Shown here one piece after another: positions 8,491 to 17,605 of a stretch of 64,000 bases of DNA (its first letter is position 1; every line of letters starts with the position of its first letter). The notes beneath the pieces are model-generated. The model did no database searches and was not told the DNA's origin. It worked only from the letters and a program-made list of their open reading frames with translations. The DNA is taken from the NCBI GenBank assembly GCA_017792465.1, contig CP051234.1, forward strand, positions 1,428,606-1,492,605. Reading direction: 5' to 3'. The DNA is from Filomicrobium sp. GTDB lineage: Bacteria > Pseudomonadota > Alphaproteobacteria > Rhizobiales > Hyphomicrobiaceae. The position numbers were made by a program, and so were the translations under genes.

Positions 8491-10503
8491 GTGGAACCGC
8501 TGGAACCATTCTGTCGGGCAGGCTGGATTGCCCGGATGCTGACGGTAGCTCTGATGGCTTTTCTGGGCTGGCTCGCCATTACACCGGCCTCGGCGCAGGA
8601 AGCTGGCGGGTCTGTTGTCGTTGTTTTCGATAGTTCAGGGTCGATGTGGGGCAACGTCCCTGGAGGTCCGCCGAAATTCGAAGCCGCGCATTCCGCTTTG
8701 ACGAAAGCTTTTCCGGCAGCTGATGCCAAGATCCGTACCGGCCTGATGATCTTCGGTCCCGGCTGCTCGCGGGTCGATGTTGCAGCCACTCCTGCAATTC
8801 GCAGCGGCGCGGAGACGCTGGCCGCGCTTGGCTCCCTCAACCCGAAAAGCAAGGGACCGATCGCAGACGCTCTGCAACAAAGCCTCGCCATGTTCGAGCC
8901 CGGCCAACCCGGCAGTATCGTTCTGGTTGCTGATGGTCCGGACAACTGCCGCGGCGATCCGTGCTCTGTCGCCGCCGATATTGCTCAGTCGCGGCCAGAG
9001 CTCAAAATTCATACCATTGGGCTGGGAATGGATCAGCCCGACCCGACTCTGGCTTGCGTATCGCAAGCAACTGATGGGCGTTTTTTCACGGCCGGGACGA
9101 TGCAGGATCTCGATGCGGCGGCGACCCAGGCGCTGGACCTCGCCATGAACGACATGCGGCTGCCAAAGAAAAAGGAACTGTCGCAAAAGACCAAGCCCGG
9201 CAAAATCGCGCGGCCGCAATATGATCCTGATGGGCCGCCTCAGTTGGTCTTGAGCGCTGCGCTCGGTAAATCTGCAAAGAAGGATGAGCAGCTCGACAAG
9301 CCCGTCCGCTGGCGCGTCTATCAAACAGACAGCGAACCGGCAACCGAGGCCGTACCAATGCTCGACGTCCTCGAACCCAGTTTCGCGGTTCCTCTGGCGA
9401 CCGGAAGTTATTGGGTCGACGCGTCTTTGGGCCGGGCCCGTTTGGGTGGCCGGGTGGACATCGGTGAGAAGGGCCCGACGTTCTTCAAGGCGAATTTCGA
9501 TGCCGGCCTGCTGAAGGTCAATCTCGATGGCGGGGCGACTGGCGGACATCAAGAGGTTCCCGCGATCGTGACAGTCGAGAAGCCCGGCAAAGGCGGTGAT
9601 GGGGGCGCGGAAGCACCCGTCGTCATCAGTCCTTACCGCAGTTCTGAACTGGTCCTGCCGGTCGGGCAATATGAGGTGCGCGCGGAGAGCGGACCGATTG
9701 TTGTCAGCAAGGCGGTGACAATCCAATCCGGCAAGACTGCGGACTTGGATTTGCGGCTTCACACCGGTCAACTTTCACTTGTTGCGCAGACCGGACTTGG
9801 CGCGGCGGCGGCGAAGCAGTTGCAATACACGGTTTCGGTCGATGATCCGGACAGTCCAGGCGGTCGACGGATTGTGGCGCGCTCGGCGGCCGAACGCCCG
9901 GTTTTCGAACTACCGGCCGGCACTTACTATACGGAAGCCAAAGTCGGTTTTGCCCAGGCCAACAACCGTGTCGCTTTGGGTTCAGGCAAATCGTTGTCGC
10001 AGGCATTGACGGTGGAGGCTGCCCGCATCCGGGTGAAGGCCAACATCCCGCCAGATCAAAGACGCCGGCCGCGGCCTGTCGTTTATAAACTCTACACGCT
10101 CGAACCGCTTGCCGTCTTGGCGCGAAGCAGTGGCAAGGCGCCTGAGTTTGTCGTTGCGCCGGGCCGTTACCGCGTGGTTGCCGATATCGGTTCGCGCAAT
10201 GTGCGCAGCGTCCAGGATGTTTTGGTCGCAGCCGGCGACGATGCCGATATCACACTTACCGTTGCAGCGGGCGATGTAAAACTGCGCGTTTCCGACAAGG
10301 ATGGTAAGCCTCTTACGGGACAGTTCTGGGAAGTTGTCGACGACAGTGGCGCACCCGTCTGGCGCACGCAGCGGCTCGTCCCGCATGCCTTGTTGGCGCC
10401 TGGGCGTTACCGTGTCAGATGCGAAACGCGTAGCGGTCTCGTCCAAGGCGAGTTCAACGTTGCCGCCGGGGATGCGAAAACAGTCGAACTGCGCGTTCAA
10501 TGA
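8491..10503 (+). CDS. Secreted VWA-domain protein with repeated beta-sandwich modules
   Basis: The GTG at 8491 was chosen because GGGAGG lies seven bases upstream and a signal peptide follows directly (MLTVALMAFLGWLAITPASA). Longer in-frame starts would overlap the nitroreductase gene. The 670-residue product has a VWA domain right after the signal peptide, with an intact metal site (FDSSGSMWG) and LVADGPDNC. About four repeated modules follow, each ending in a PxGxY turn (LPVGQYEVRAESG, LPAGTYYTEAKVG, VAPGRYRVVADIG, LAPGRYRVRCETRSG). The next gene has the same modules without the VWA domain. A periplasmic or surface role in protein interaction is plausible; no specific function is known. Confidence 0.8.
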   Translation: MEPLEPFCRAGWIARMLTVALMAFLGWLAITPASAQEAGGSVVVVFDSSGSMWGNVPGGPPKFEAAHSALTKAFPAADAKIRTGLMIFGPGCSRVDVAATPAIRSGAETLAALGSLNPKSKGPIADALQQSLAMFEPGQPGSIVLVADGPDNCRGDPCSVAADIAQSRPELKIHTIGLGMDQPDPTLACVSQATDGRFFTAGTMQDLDAAATQALDLAMNDMRLPKKKELSQKTKPGKIARPQYDPDGPPQLVLSAALGKSAKKDEQLDKPVRWRVYQTDSEPATEAVPMLDVLEPSFAVPLATGSYWVDASLGRARLGGRVDIGEKGPTFFKANFDAGLLKVNLDGGATGGHQEVPAIVTVEKPGKGGDGGAEAPVVISPYRSSELVLPVGQYEVRAESGPIVVSKAVTIQSGKTADLDLRLHTGQLSLVAQTGLGAAAAKQLQYTVSVDDPDSPGGRRIVARSAAERPVFELPAGTYYTEAKVGFAQANNRVALGSGKSLSQALTVEAARIRVKANIPPDQRRRPRPVVYKLYTLEPLAVLARSSGKAPEFVVAPGRYRVVADIGSRNVRSVQDVLVAAGDDADITLTVAAGDVKLRVSDKDGKPLTGQFWEVVDDSGAPVWRTQRLVPHALLAPGRYRVRCETRSGLVQGEFNVAAGDAKTVELRVQ

Positions 10504-10525
10504 CAATCAAGCAGGTCAATTGCCG

Positions 10526-11566
10526 ATGAAAAAGTGTTGGCGATTTAACATATTGGGCGTGGCGCTACGCTTGTTGCGTTTGGGCGCATTCGGTTTCGCG
10601 TGCGTGATCATGGCGACCGCGTCGGCGCCAGCCAACGCACAATCGGATGCCAATCCTGCTAACCCGCAAGAGTGGGCTCCGGGTGTTTCGGTGTCGCCAT
10701 CGGATGGCTGGGCGGCGCAAAGCCAGCCTGCTGATAGCGACGGCTCACAACCGCAGGGTAGTGAGGCTATCGATAAAGCGCGTGAAGCCTTGAAGCCGAC
10801 GGTATCGGGGCCGGGCCTGGAAATCGTCGCCAAGCTGACGGATGACGACAGGACGATTACGTCCGATCTGATCTGGCGGATCTATTCGGGCGGCTCCTCA
10901 GCTGATGGCGCGCCGAAAATGCTGTCCAAGCATAAGAACAGCAGGCTCGAGGTGCCACTCGACCCTGGTCAGTATCTGGTGAATGTCACCTATGGCCGGG
11001 CCCACCTGACAAAGCGCATCAAGGTCAATGCCGGCCCCATCACGCGCGATGTCTTCGTGCTCAACGCCGGCGGTTTGCGATTGACGGCCTATGCGGGCGA
11101 AAAGCAGGTTCCCAAAGAAACGGTGCTGTTCGATATCTACGAAGCAGAAACCGACCAGTCGGGCCAGCGCCGGCTTGTCATTGGCAACCTGCGCCCGGAT
11201 GTCATCCTCAGGCTCAACGCCGGCATCTATTACATCAAGTCGGTTTATGGCGATGCCAATGCCAGCGTCGAATCCGAAGTCTCGGTGGAAGCGGGAAAAC
11301 TCACCGAAATCGCCATGGCTCATGCGGCGGCGACCGTGACGTTCGCCCTCGTCAACCGGCCCGGTGGGGATGCGTTGCCGGCAACGCGGTGGACCATCTC
11401 TACGCCGGAGGGGGACGTCGTGACGCGAAGCGTCGGCGCTTTGCCGACGCATATTCTGGCGCCGGGCAAGTACCGTGCGACGGCGCAAAACAGCGGCAAG
11501 GAATTTGTTCGCGAGTTCAGCGTCGAAGATAACCAGAAAGCGCGGATCGAGGTCGTCGTGCAATGA
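10526..11566 (+). CDS. Secreted repeat protein related to the C-terminal half of the upstream VWA protein
   Basis: The start is the ATG at 10526, 22 bases after the upstream stop, followed by a basic region and signal peptide (LGAFGFACVIMATASAPANA). The 346-residue protein contains three modules of the same type as the upstream protein: LDPGQYLVNVTYG, LNAGIYYIKSVYG and LAPGKYRATAQNSG. It therefore looks like a partial duplicate lacking the VWA domain. The spacing suggests an operon of two. Function unknown; a shared periplasmic complex is an inference. Confidence 0.75.
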   Translation: MKKCWRFNILGVALRLLRLGAFGFACVIMATASAPANAQSDANPANPQEWAPGVSVSPSDGWAAQSQPADSDGSQPQGSEAIDKAREALKPTVSGPGLEIVAKLTDDDRTITSDLIWRIYSGGSSADGAPKMLSKHKNSRLEVPLDPGQYLVNVTYGRAHLTKRIKVNAGPITRDVFVLNAGGLRLTAYAGEKQVPKETVLFDIYEAETDQSGQRRLVIGNLRPDVILRLNAGIYYIKSVYGDANASVESEVSVEAGKLTEIAMAHAAATVTFALVNRPGGDALPATRWTISTPEGDVVTRSVGALPTHILAPGKYRATAQNSGKEFVREFSVEDNQKARIEVVVQ

Positions 11567-11655
11567 GGCGCTGCGGGACACCGGCTAGGTATTGTGGATC
11601 AAGGTATTGATGGCGACTTGCTCGGTTGTTTGGCTCGGGCTCGCGCATCGCCGAA

Positions 11656-12339
11656 TTAGAAATCGGTCAGCACCCAGTCGGTCGGGCAGCCGTTCCCCAA
11701 CATGCGCTTTTCGCAGACTTCGGCGTCGCTTGCGCTGGAGGTTTCTTCAAAGAGCGAACGGGCCATCTGCCAGTGCTCGCAAGCGGTGATCAGATCGCCT
11801 TCGCTCTTGCAGATATCTCCCAGCTCCAATCTCGCCAGGGCATGAAGCGGCTTGTCGCCGGCCGACGTCGCCAGCATGATCGTCTTGCGCAAGCAATCTG
11901 CTGCAGTCGGGTCATTGCCGTTCTCACGATGGGCGACGGCTTCATCAAAATTCTGTCGCGCCTCGGCGATGCGGGGATCGAGTGCCTCTGACGGCGTCGG
12001 CCCTAGTTCGCTATCCAAAAACGACGCAGGCGGCGGAGGCTGAACCGGCATCTTGCCAGGTGCTGTCTGGGTGCCGTTGCCGCCGTTGGCCGCGGACGAT
12101 GATCCAGGGCGCCAGACCGGAGCGCCTGTCGGTGGCGACGGCTGCTGGCGCGGAGCTTCCTTTTGTCTTGGTGGAGGTTCTTTATTTCGATCGGGAGGGC
12201 GGTGTGGGGCTTGGTGCGGTGCTGAAGTTACAAGTCCCGGCCAAAACAAGGCCCACATCAGAGCTGAGGCGAGCAGCAGAACCGGGGCTGCAAGCAAGAG
12301 CATCCCTGTCGTACCGCCGATATCAAAAACCGGAATCAT
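11656..12339 (-). CDS. Membrane-anchored protein with proline-rich linker and TPR-like C-terminus
   Basis: A 227-residue protein with an N-terminal transmembrane helix (about residues 12-34), a Pro/Gln/Ala-rich linker (about 40-110) and a helical C-terminal region. That region includes ARQNFDEAVAHRENGNDPTAADCLRKTIMLA and ALARLELGDICKSEGDLITACEHWQMAR, two TPR-like helical pairs with alanines and leucines at repeat positions. It converges on the VWA/repeat operon. No family name is recognised; TPR-like domains usually bind partner proteins. Confidence 0.65.
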   Translation of the reverse strand: MIPVFDIGGTTGMLLLAAPVLLLASALMWALFWPGLVTSAPHQAPHRPPDRNKEPPPRQKEAPRQQPSPPTGAPVWRPGSSSAANGGNGTQTAPGKMPVQPPPPASFLDSELGPTPSEALDPRIAEARQNFDEAVAHRENGNDPTAADCLRKTIMLATSAGDKPLHALARLELGDICKSEGDLITACEHWQMARSLFEETSSASDAEVCEKRMLGNGCPTDWVLTDF

Positions 12340-12689
12340 GTCACCTCAGATCTTCGTTGCTCTTCGGCCTTTTGATTCATCGACCGTTATGGCGGCAACG
12401 TCCATTTCGCAATCTACATGACGAAACTATTTTAGTTGGCGTGACACTTTGGCGTCGCACCAGACGACTTTCGGGTGAATTCGTAAAAGGCAAATTTTGC
12501 CAATCTTTGGAGCTTCTTTGGCAGGTTTGTGCGATGTGTTATCGGTCTAGGCTAGGTAATCGCCGGACGGCTGCTTTGAACCAGGGCAATGCGCCTTTGA
12601 TTTCGGCAAAGCGGCACGTTTGGCGCTGACTTATGGTGCCTCATCTTGGGTGTCGCCGCCCATATCTCAACTTATCGGAGAGCTGATTA
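12340..12689. other. Intergenic region upstream of metC
   Basis: About 350 bases without a supported gene. A small hairpin (GGCAA-ATT-TTGCC, near 12470) is visible. I compared the region by eye with SAM-type riboswitch consensus elements and do not see one. It should contain the promoters of the minus-strand gene and of metC. Confidence 0.4.
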
Positions 12690-13874
12690 ATGGCAGATGG
12701 GACTTCGAAGCCCGGATCGCAGGGTAAGGCCAGTCTAGTGACGCATGGCGGACGCGACCCGTTCAGCGCCCATGGTTTCGTCAATACGCCGGTCTACCGC
12801 GGCTCAACGGTGCTGTACCCGACGCTCGAAAAGCTCAAGGCCAACGATCAGAAATATAGCTACGGGCGCAATACCAACCCGACGACGGATGCACTTTGCG
12901 AAGCCATCCGGCTGTTGGAGGGCGGGGCCTATACGGTGCTTGCCACATCCGGTTTGCATGCGGTGACGACGGCCATTCTCGCATTCGTCGAAGCGGGCGA
13001 CGAAATCCTGATGACGGACAGCGTCTATTTTCCAACGCGCCGGTTTTGCGAACAGGTGCTGCGGCGGATGGGCGTCAATACGATCTATTACGATCCCTTG
13101 ATCGGAGGCGGCATCGCCGACCTCATCACCGACAAGACGCGGTTCGTTTTCACCGAGAGTCCTGGTTCGCAGACTTTCGAAATGCAGGACATTCCTGCCA
13201 TCGTTGCCGCCGCCAAGGCGCGCGATCTTTGGGTGTTGATGGACAACACCTGGGCGACGCCGATTTACTTCGATGCGCTTGGGCATGGTGTCGATGTCTC
13301 GATCCAAGCTGCCACCAAGTACATCGTTGGGCATGCCGACGCGATGCTCGGAGCGATCACGACGAACGACCGCGCTGCCCCGCTTTTGAAACGAGCATCA
13401 ATCGCGCTTGGCAATGCGGCCGGGTCGGAAGAGACCTTCCTCGGGTTACGCGGTTTGAGGACGTTGGAGGTCCGCCTTACACGGCATCAGGCTTCGGGCA
13501 TTGAAATCGCCGAGTGGCTAAAGGGGCGGCCGGAGGTCAGCGAAGTGATCCATCCAGCTCTCCCGGGCACGCCCGGCCATGACATCTGGAAGCGCGATTT
13601 CACAGGTGCGTCGGGACTGTTCTCGATTGTGCTGAAGCCGGTCTCGCAGCAAGCATTAGGCGCGATGCTCGATGATCTGAAGTATTTCGGCATGGGCTTT
13701 TCGTGGGGCGGTTACGAGAGCCTGATCGTGCCGTTTGAATGCGCGAAAACGCGGACGGCGACGACCTGGAAGCGCGAAGGACCGGCGCTTCGGCTGCACA
13801 TCGGGCTGGAAGACGTCGCCGACCTCAAAGCAGATTTGGCGGAAGGCTTTGAGCGGATGAATTCTGTTGACTAG
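12690..13874 (+). CDS. metC: Cystathionine beta-lyase
   Basis: A PLP-dependent Cys/Met-metabolism enzyme of 394 residues, full length for the family. It cleaves cystathionine to homocysteine, pyruvate and ammonia in methionine synthesis. Visible landmarks are VNTPVYRGSTVLYPT, the substrate/PLP region YGRNTNPTTDAL, ATSGLHAVTTAI, LMDNTWATP (PLP-interacting Asp) and the PLP lysine in AATKYIVGH. The C-terminal FGMGFSWGGYESL is typical of MetC rather than gamma-synthases. Starts at ATG after an AT-rich leader (GGAGAGCTGATTA). Cytoplasmic; probably monocistronic. Confidence 0.93.
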   Translation: MADGTSKPGSQGKASLVTHGGRDPFSAHGFVNTPVYRGSTVLYPTLEKLKANDQKYSYGRNTNPTTDALCEAIRLLEGGAYTVLATSGLHAVTTAILAFVEAGDEILMTDSVYFPTRRFCEQVLRRMGVNTIYYDPLIGGGIADLITDKTRFVFTESPGSQTFEMQDIPAIVAAAKARDLWVLMDNTWATPIYFDALGHGVDVSIQAATKYIVGHADAMLGAITTNDRAAPLLKRASIALGNAAGSEETFLGLRGLRTLEVRLTRHQASGIEIAEWLKGRPEVSEVIHPALPGTPGHDIWKRDFTGASGLFSIVLKPVSQQALGAMLDDLKYFGMGFSWGGYESLIVPFECAKTRTATTWKREGPALRLHIGLEDVADLKADLAEGFERMNSVD

Positions 13875-14000
13875 GATGGGGCCGCTACTGCCATAAGCAA
13901 GAACAAGGAAAAATGGAAACGCTCTGCGGCTGCTGTTCGCGATAGCAGAGAGTAGGGTCGGCTGGGTCATCCGCGATGGGCCGCGAAAGCAAGGACGAAT

Positions 14001-15038
14001 TTGTTGGGCCGTTTGATAAATTTTCTGATCAATCTCAAAGCCATGCCGGGACGGATCGAGGCCTTGGCGCGCCTTCCGGCTAGGATCACCAATCTGGAAA
14101 AGAGAATCGAGCGTCTGAATGGTCAGGGCGCTCTTGCCGGCGAGGCCGGTCGTGCCGCGCCTTCAACGGAAAGCGGCGCCGCTCAAGCCGCGCCAGCAGC
14201 GATCGACGCATCAGGCCGTGCCGCACCGGGCGCAACCAACACCCCGTCGACTGCCGAAGTCGAGGCCGCCAAAACGGCCTTTAATGACTATCTCGCGACG
14301 CTGCTTAACCGGCCCGTGGCAAATCAAACCTATACGTGCCGCTGCTGTGGCAACGACATCGATCTCAGTTCGCGCAAGCCGTTGGATGCCACATGCTTTA
14401 TCAGCGGCCTGACCTTGCGCCGATATGACTGTCCTCACTGCTCAGTCGTGTTCGGCCCGGTGCAGTTGATCGAGTGCAGTGCCGAGGAACTCGGCCGGGT
14501 CTATGAGCTGCTCTACGGTTTCCTGCATGAAGGTGACAGCCGGATCGGCCAGGAGAAGGCGTTCTATTGCGCCAACCCCGGGTTCAGCGAACGGATCTTG
14601 AATTATGCCTGCGGCGACTGGGACAAGGGTCTCGCGAACCTGCGCGAGATCGGCTGGAACGTCGAGGGATATGAACCGTTCCAGACGAACTCATCACCGC
14701 ATATCTATGCTCGTCGCGAAGACGTGCCTCAGAAGGCCTACGACGTGTTGTTCAGTCACAACTACCTCGAACACGTCCAGGACCCGATCGCGTTCTTCAC
14801 TGAATGCCAGGACTACATCCGACCGGGCGGACGGATGGCGCACTCGACGCCGTGTTATGCGTACGTTTTCGAGCAGTCTCCGCTACACCTGCATTTTGTT
14901 CTGCCTGATACCGTCAATGCATTGGCCGAAAAAACCGGCTTTACGGTGAGCGGGCACTTCGCGTCCGACCTCGACAGCGAGCACACCAACATTCATTTTC
15001 AGTGCTACGTTTACGAGCCGAAGGCCACTGGGGTTTAG
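14001..15038 (+). CDS. Class I SAM-dependent methyltransferase-fold protein with zinc-ribbon-like segment
   Basis: The TTG at 14001 (or 14004) follows AAGGA; an ATG at 14043 is the alternative. The N-terminus is helical, followed by an Ala/Pro-rich linker (about residues 45-95). Residues ~108-145 carry two Cys pairs (CRCC ... CPHC) suggesting a zinc site. The remainder is a methyltransferase-like domain, with LNYACGDWDKG as a degenerate glycine motif, EGYEPF as the acidic strand end, YDVLFSHNYLEHVQDP as the later motif, and YIRPGG. The glycine-rich SAM motif is poor, so activity is uncertain. Such proteins often act in polysaccharide or nucleotide-sugar modification; the target here is unknown. 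Confidence 0.7.
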   Translation: MLGRLINFLINLKAMPGRIEALARLPARITNLEKRIERLNGQGALAGEAGRAAPSTESGAAQAAPAAIDASGRAAPGATNTPSTAEVEAAKTAFNDYLATLLNRPVANQTYTCRCCGNDIDLSSRKPLDATCFISGLTLRRYDCPHCSVVFGPVQLIECSAEELGRVYELLYGFLHEGDSRIGQEKAFYCANPGFSERILNYACGDWDKGLANLREIGWNVEGYEPFQTNSSPHIYARREDVPQKAYDVLFSHNYLEHVQDPIAFFTECQDYIRPGGRMAHSTPCYAYVFEQSPLHLHFVLPDTVNALAEKTGFTVSGHFASDLDSEHTNIHFQCYVYEPKATGV

Positions 15039-15084
15039 CATTTGCATCGCTCTTGGATCGATTGCCAAGGTTAGATAAGCCGAC

Positions 15085-16071
15085 ATGCGAATTGCGACGT
15101 TCAACCTGGAAAATCTGGACCTGCCGCCGCGGGCCAGTCATCCGATCGAAGTACGCATCGCGCTGCTGCGTCCAGAGCTGGAGCGCGCCGCCGCCGACAT
15201 CATCTGCCTGCAGGAGGTAAATGCACAGCGCCAACCCCACGAGGCCGAGCGGCATTTGATTGCCTTAGACCGTCTGCTTGAAGGCACGCCTTATGCCACG
15301 TTCCATCGCGCGGTCTCCACTTCGCCTTCCGGCCGTGGCGCGGCAGACGTGCATAATCTCGTGACGTTGTCGCGTTTGCCCATCCGCTCCTCCAAATCCG
15401 TGCGACACGAGCTCGTGCCGCCGCTCAATTATCGCGCGGTGACGGCCGTCCCTGCGACTGACGCCGCAAACGACCCGGGTGAAGCCGTTCAATTCGATCG
15501 GCCGGTTCTTGTCAGCGAAATCGACATCGGGGAGGGGCGGGTCCTTCACCTGGTGAACTGTCATCTCAGGGCTCCGCTGGCGTCGGCGATTGCCGGTCAG
15601 AAGGAAGCGCCGTTCGTCTGGAAGTCTGTCTCAGGATGGGCGGAGGGTTATTGCATTTCGTCGATGAAGCGCAACGCCCAGGCGCTCGAGATACGGTTGC
15701 TGGTCGATCAAATATTGAGTGCCGATGCCGGTGCCGAGATCCTGGTTGCCGGCGACTTTAACGCGGAGGATTTCGAAACGCCGCATCGGATTTTGATCGG
15801 CGCCGAGCAGGATACCGGCAATGGGTCGCTCGCCGCGCAATCCTTGATTGGGCTCGACCGCGGCATTCCGAAAGACCGGCGCTTCAGCATCGTGCACCAG
15901 GGCCGACCGCAGATGCTCGATCACATGCTGTGTAGCCGTTCGCTTTACGGACGCTTCAAAGCGATTGAGGTTTTCAATGAGGCGCTCGGCGATGAGGTTC
16001 TCGGCTTCACGCGCGTTGACCGTCCTGCCGGCTCCTATCACGCCTGCGTTGTTGCTGAATTTGCCGGTTGA
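15085..16071 (+). CDS. Endonuclease/exonuclease/phosphatase family protein
   Basis: A 328-residue metal-dependent EEP-fold protein. The catalytic motifs appear in order: TFNLENLD (Asn), IICLQEVN (metal Glu), VNCHLRAPLAS (His), VAGDFNAED (Asp/Asn), and DHML near the C-terminus (His). The family covers nucleases and phosphodiesterases as well as lipid phosphatases, and the sequence alone does not separate them. No signal peptide is seen. It starts 46 bases after the methyltransferase-like gene on the same strand and may be cotranscribed. Confidence 0.85.
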   Translation: MRIATFNLENLDLPPRASHPIEVRIALLRPELERAAADIICLQEVNAQRQPHEAERHLIALDRLLEGTPYATFHRAVSTSPSGRGAADVHNLVTLSRLPIRSSKSVRHELVPPLNYRAVTAVPATDAANDPGEAVQFDRPVLVSEIDIGEGRVLHLVNCHLRAPLASAIAGQKEAPFVWKSVSGWAEGYCISSMKRNAQALEIRLLVDQILSADAGAEILVAGDFNAEDFETPHRILIGAEQDTGNGSLAAQSLIGLDRGIPKDRRFSIVHQGRPQMLDHMLCSRSLYGRFKAIEVFNEALGDEVLGFTRVDRPAGSYHACVVAEFAG

Positions 16072-16121
16072 GCTGGATCATTTCACGCCTCTTCGGGGCG
16101 GCCAACAATCGAACCGACGCC

Positions 16122-16526
16122 CTACTTGAACGAGGTGCGCCATGCGCCTTGATCGAACGGGAAGTCACTCCACTTGAAGGTCTGCAGGAAGTCGGAGCAC
16201 GTCACCGACGGGTTGTTGTGATAAACGGTGATGTCAACGAGCCGTTCCTGATCGAACCAGAGCGTCAGCGCCGGGATCGGACGCCCTTCGCGCAGCGTCG
16301 CCCGGATTTCCCGGATCCCAAGATCGAAGATTTCATCGCAATATTGCCAGGCTGAGAGATGGTCTTTGGTGCGGACGGTATTGGCCGGGCCGAGCGCGGC
16401 CTGGACTTCGGTTTTCGTCATGCCGCGCGCAACCGCGTAGAGGTTCTCATAATAATGGCGGGGGACGCAGCCGGCCAAGACGATTGCCGTCGCGGCGAGT
16501 GCGAAGAAAGTGAAGCTGCGGGGCAT
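16122..16526 (-). CDS. Small outer-membrane-type lipoprotein, SmpA/BamE-like fold
   Basis: A 134-residue protein with a lipoprotein signal (FFALAATAIVLAGC, lipobox LAGC, Cys20). The mature part contains YAVARGMTKTEVQAALGPANTV, the helix-turn typical of SmpA/OmlA/BamE-like domains. It is not BamE itself on any evidence here. Family members are periplasmic-side lipoproteins involved in envelope assembly or unknown processes. Confidence 0.75.
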   Translation of the reverse strand: MPRSFTFFALAATAIVLAGCVPRHYYENLYAVARGMTKTEVQAALGPANTVRTKDHLSAWQYCDEIFDLGIREIRATLREGRPIPALTLWFDQERLVDITVYHNNPSVTCSDFLQTFKWSDFPFDQGAWRTSFK

Positions 16527-16701
16527 GACCTGTCCGAATCGCGAGTGGTTCGGACTTGAGTGGACACCAACCGGCTTGTGCAGACCTAGCGGCCGTCTGT
16601 TGGGGGCCTATTCAAGGGCTGTTGGGCCTGCAGGTGTGGTCAGGCCTCAACGCGACCTGGAACCGGCCGCGCGACAATCGAACTTAAGTTATTGAAAATG
16701 A

Positions 16702-16778
16702 TGGCGACCCCGGCACGACTCGAACGTGCGACCTGGAGATTAGAAGTCACCTGCTCTATCCAGCTGAGCTACGGGGCC
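16702..16778 (-). tRNA. tRNA-Arg (anticodon UCU)
   Basis: A 77-nt cloverleaf including an encoded CCA tail. The acceptor GGCCCCG pairs with CGGGGTC (one G-U); the D arm is GCTC/GAGC; the anticodon loop CTTCTAA gives UCU; the T arm is GCACG-TTCGAGT-CGTGC. The anticodon stem GGTGA/TCTCC has one T-T mismatch in the middle. Confidence 0.95.
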
Positions 16779-16945
16779 GTTATTGAAATTTGTCATGCTG
16801 CGCACAGCAGGTGCTCTTAACACAGCTTACGCGAGCCTGCGAGGCAGGAGTTCGCCTTGTAAATACCGTCTGGATCGATGATTGGCGGCGAATGTCGGGA
16901 GCGTCGGACGAAGCCGGTGCATCGCGCCTGAGCGCTAGGCGATGA

Positions 16946-17251
16946 TCAATGCGTCCACTTGCCGATGCGGCCGAACTTGAAGTTATCGGCATACGACTTC
17001 TTCACCGGCGCACGCGGCTTGGGCTCGACGATCCGGAACGCAATGCCATTTCTCTCAGCATAGGCGATCGCTTCTTCCTTGGTGTCGAATTCAAGCTGGA
17101 TCTGGCTATCCATATCGCGCGATGAGGTCCATCCCATCAGCGGCTCGATCTCTCGGGCAGCCTCGGGCTCGTATTCCAGCAGCCATTCCTTGGTGCGGGC
17201 CTGGCCCGATTGCATCGCTGTTTTGGCGGGCCGGTAGATGCGAGCAACCAT
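16946..17251 (-). CDS. NADH dehydrogenase accessory subunit, NDUFS4-like (ETC complex I family)
   Basis: A 101-residue protein starting at ATG 17251, preceded by GAGGA at seven bases. It matches the small accessory subunit of alphaproteobacterial complex I homologous to mitochondrial NDUFS4 (18 kDa): ARIYRPAKTAMQSG at the N-terminus, KEWLLEYEP, PLMGWTSSRDMDSQIQLEF, then FDTKEEAIAYAERNGI and a C-terminal YADNFKFGR. It is peripheral, on the cytoplasmic arm of the complex, and stabilises the N-module in mitochondria. It sits alone between two tRNA genes rather than in the nuo operon, as in related bacteria. Confidence 0.93.
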   Translation of the reverse strand: MVARIYRPAKTAMQSGQARTKEWLLEYEPEAAREIEPLMGWTSSRDMDSQIQLEFDTKEEAIAYAERNGIAFRIVEPKPRAPVKKSYADNFKFGRIGKWTH

Positions 17252-17356
17252 GGTTGCGTTCCTCGGTTGGCTGGTCGTTTCAAGTGACAGGGAAGTCCGG
17301 CAAGGATAGCGCAATTTGCGAGCGCCGGGACTCTAGCTTTTAGTCCTTGAAAAAAA

Positions 17357-17433
17357 TGGTCGGGGCGCGGGGATTCGAACTCCGGACCCCCTGCTCCCAA
17401 AGCAGGTGCTCTACCAGGCTGAGCTACGCCCCG
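17357..17433 (-). tRNA. tRNA-Pro (anticodon UGG)
   Basis: A 77-nt cloverleaf with encoded CCA. Acceptor CGGGGCG pairs with CGCCCCG; the anticodon stem CCTGC/GCAGG is perfect, with loop TTTGGGA giving UGG; the T arm contains TTCGAAT. It is on the same strand as the tRNA-Arg 600 bases away, separated by the NDUFS4-like gene. Confidence 0.96.
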
Positions 17434-17605
17434 ACACTGTTTCCGCAGCGCAAAGCGCAACGGAGGCATCTACCTGCCGCTTCCCGCGCCGAAGGTCAAG
17501 AGGCAAGAATGTCCTGGAGCGAAGTTCGCGCAGGATTTTTCGCAAGCGCGCAGTGAAGTTGCGATCCGGCGGGCCGTCGCCCGGGCGGAATGGGCCTTTT
17601 AACGC

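Noticed and set aside
8635-9771. A 378-codon minus-strand frame
   Set aside because: It is entirely antisense to the VWA gene, has no recognisable domains and no start signals; typical shadow in GC-rich DNA.
12340-12689. A possible SAM-type riboswitch upstream of metC
   Set aside because: A small hairpin is present but none of the conserved SAM-I or SAM-II core sequences can be seen.
17137-17469. A 110-codon minus-strand frame containing VAQPGRAPALGAGG
   Set aside because: This stretch is the translated tRNA-Pro gene, a well-known artefact.
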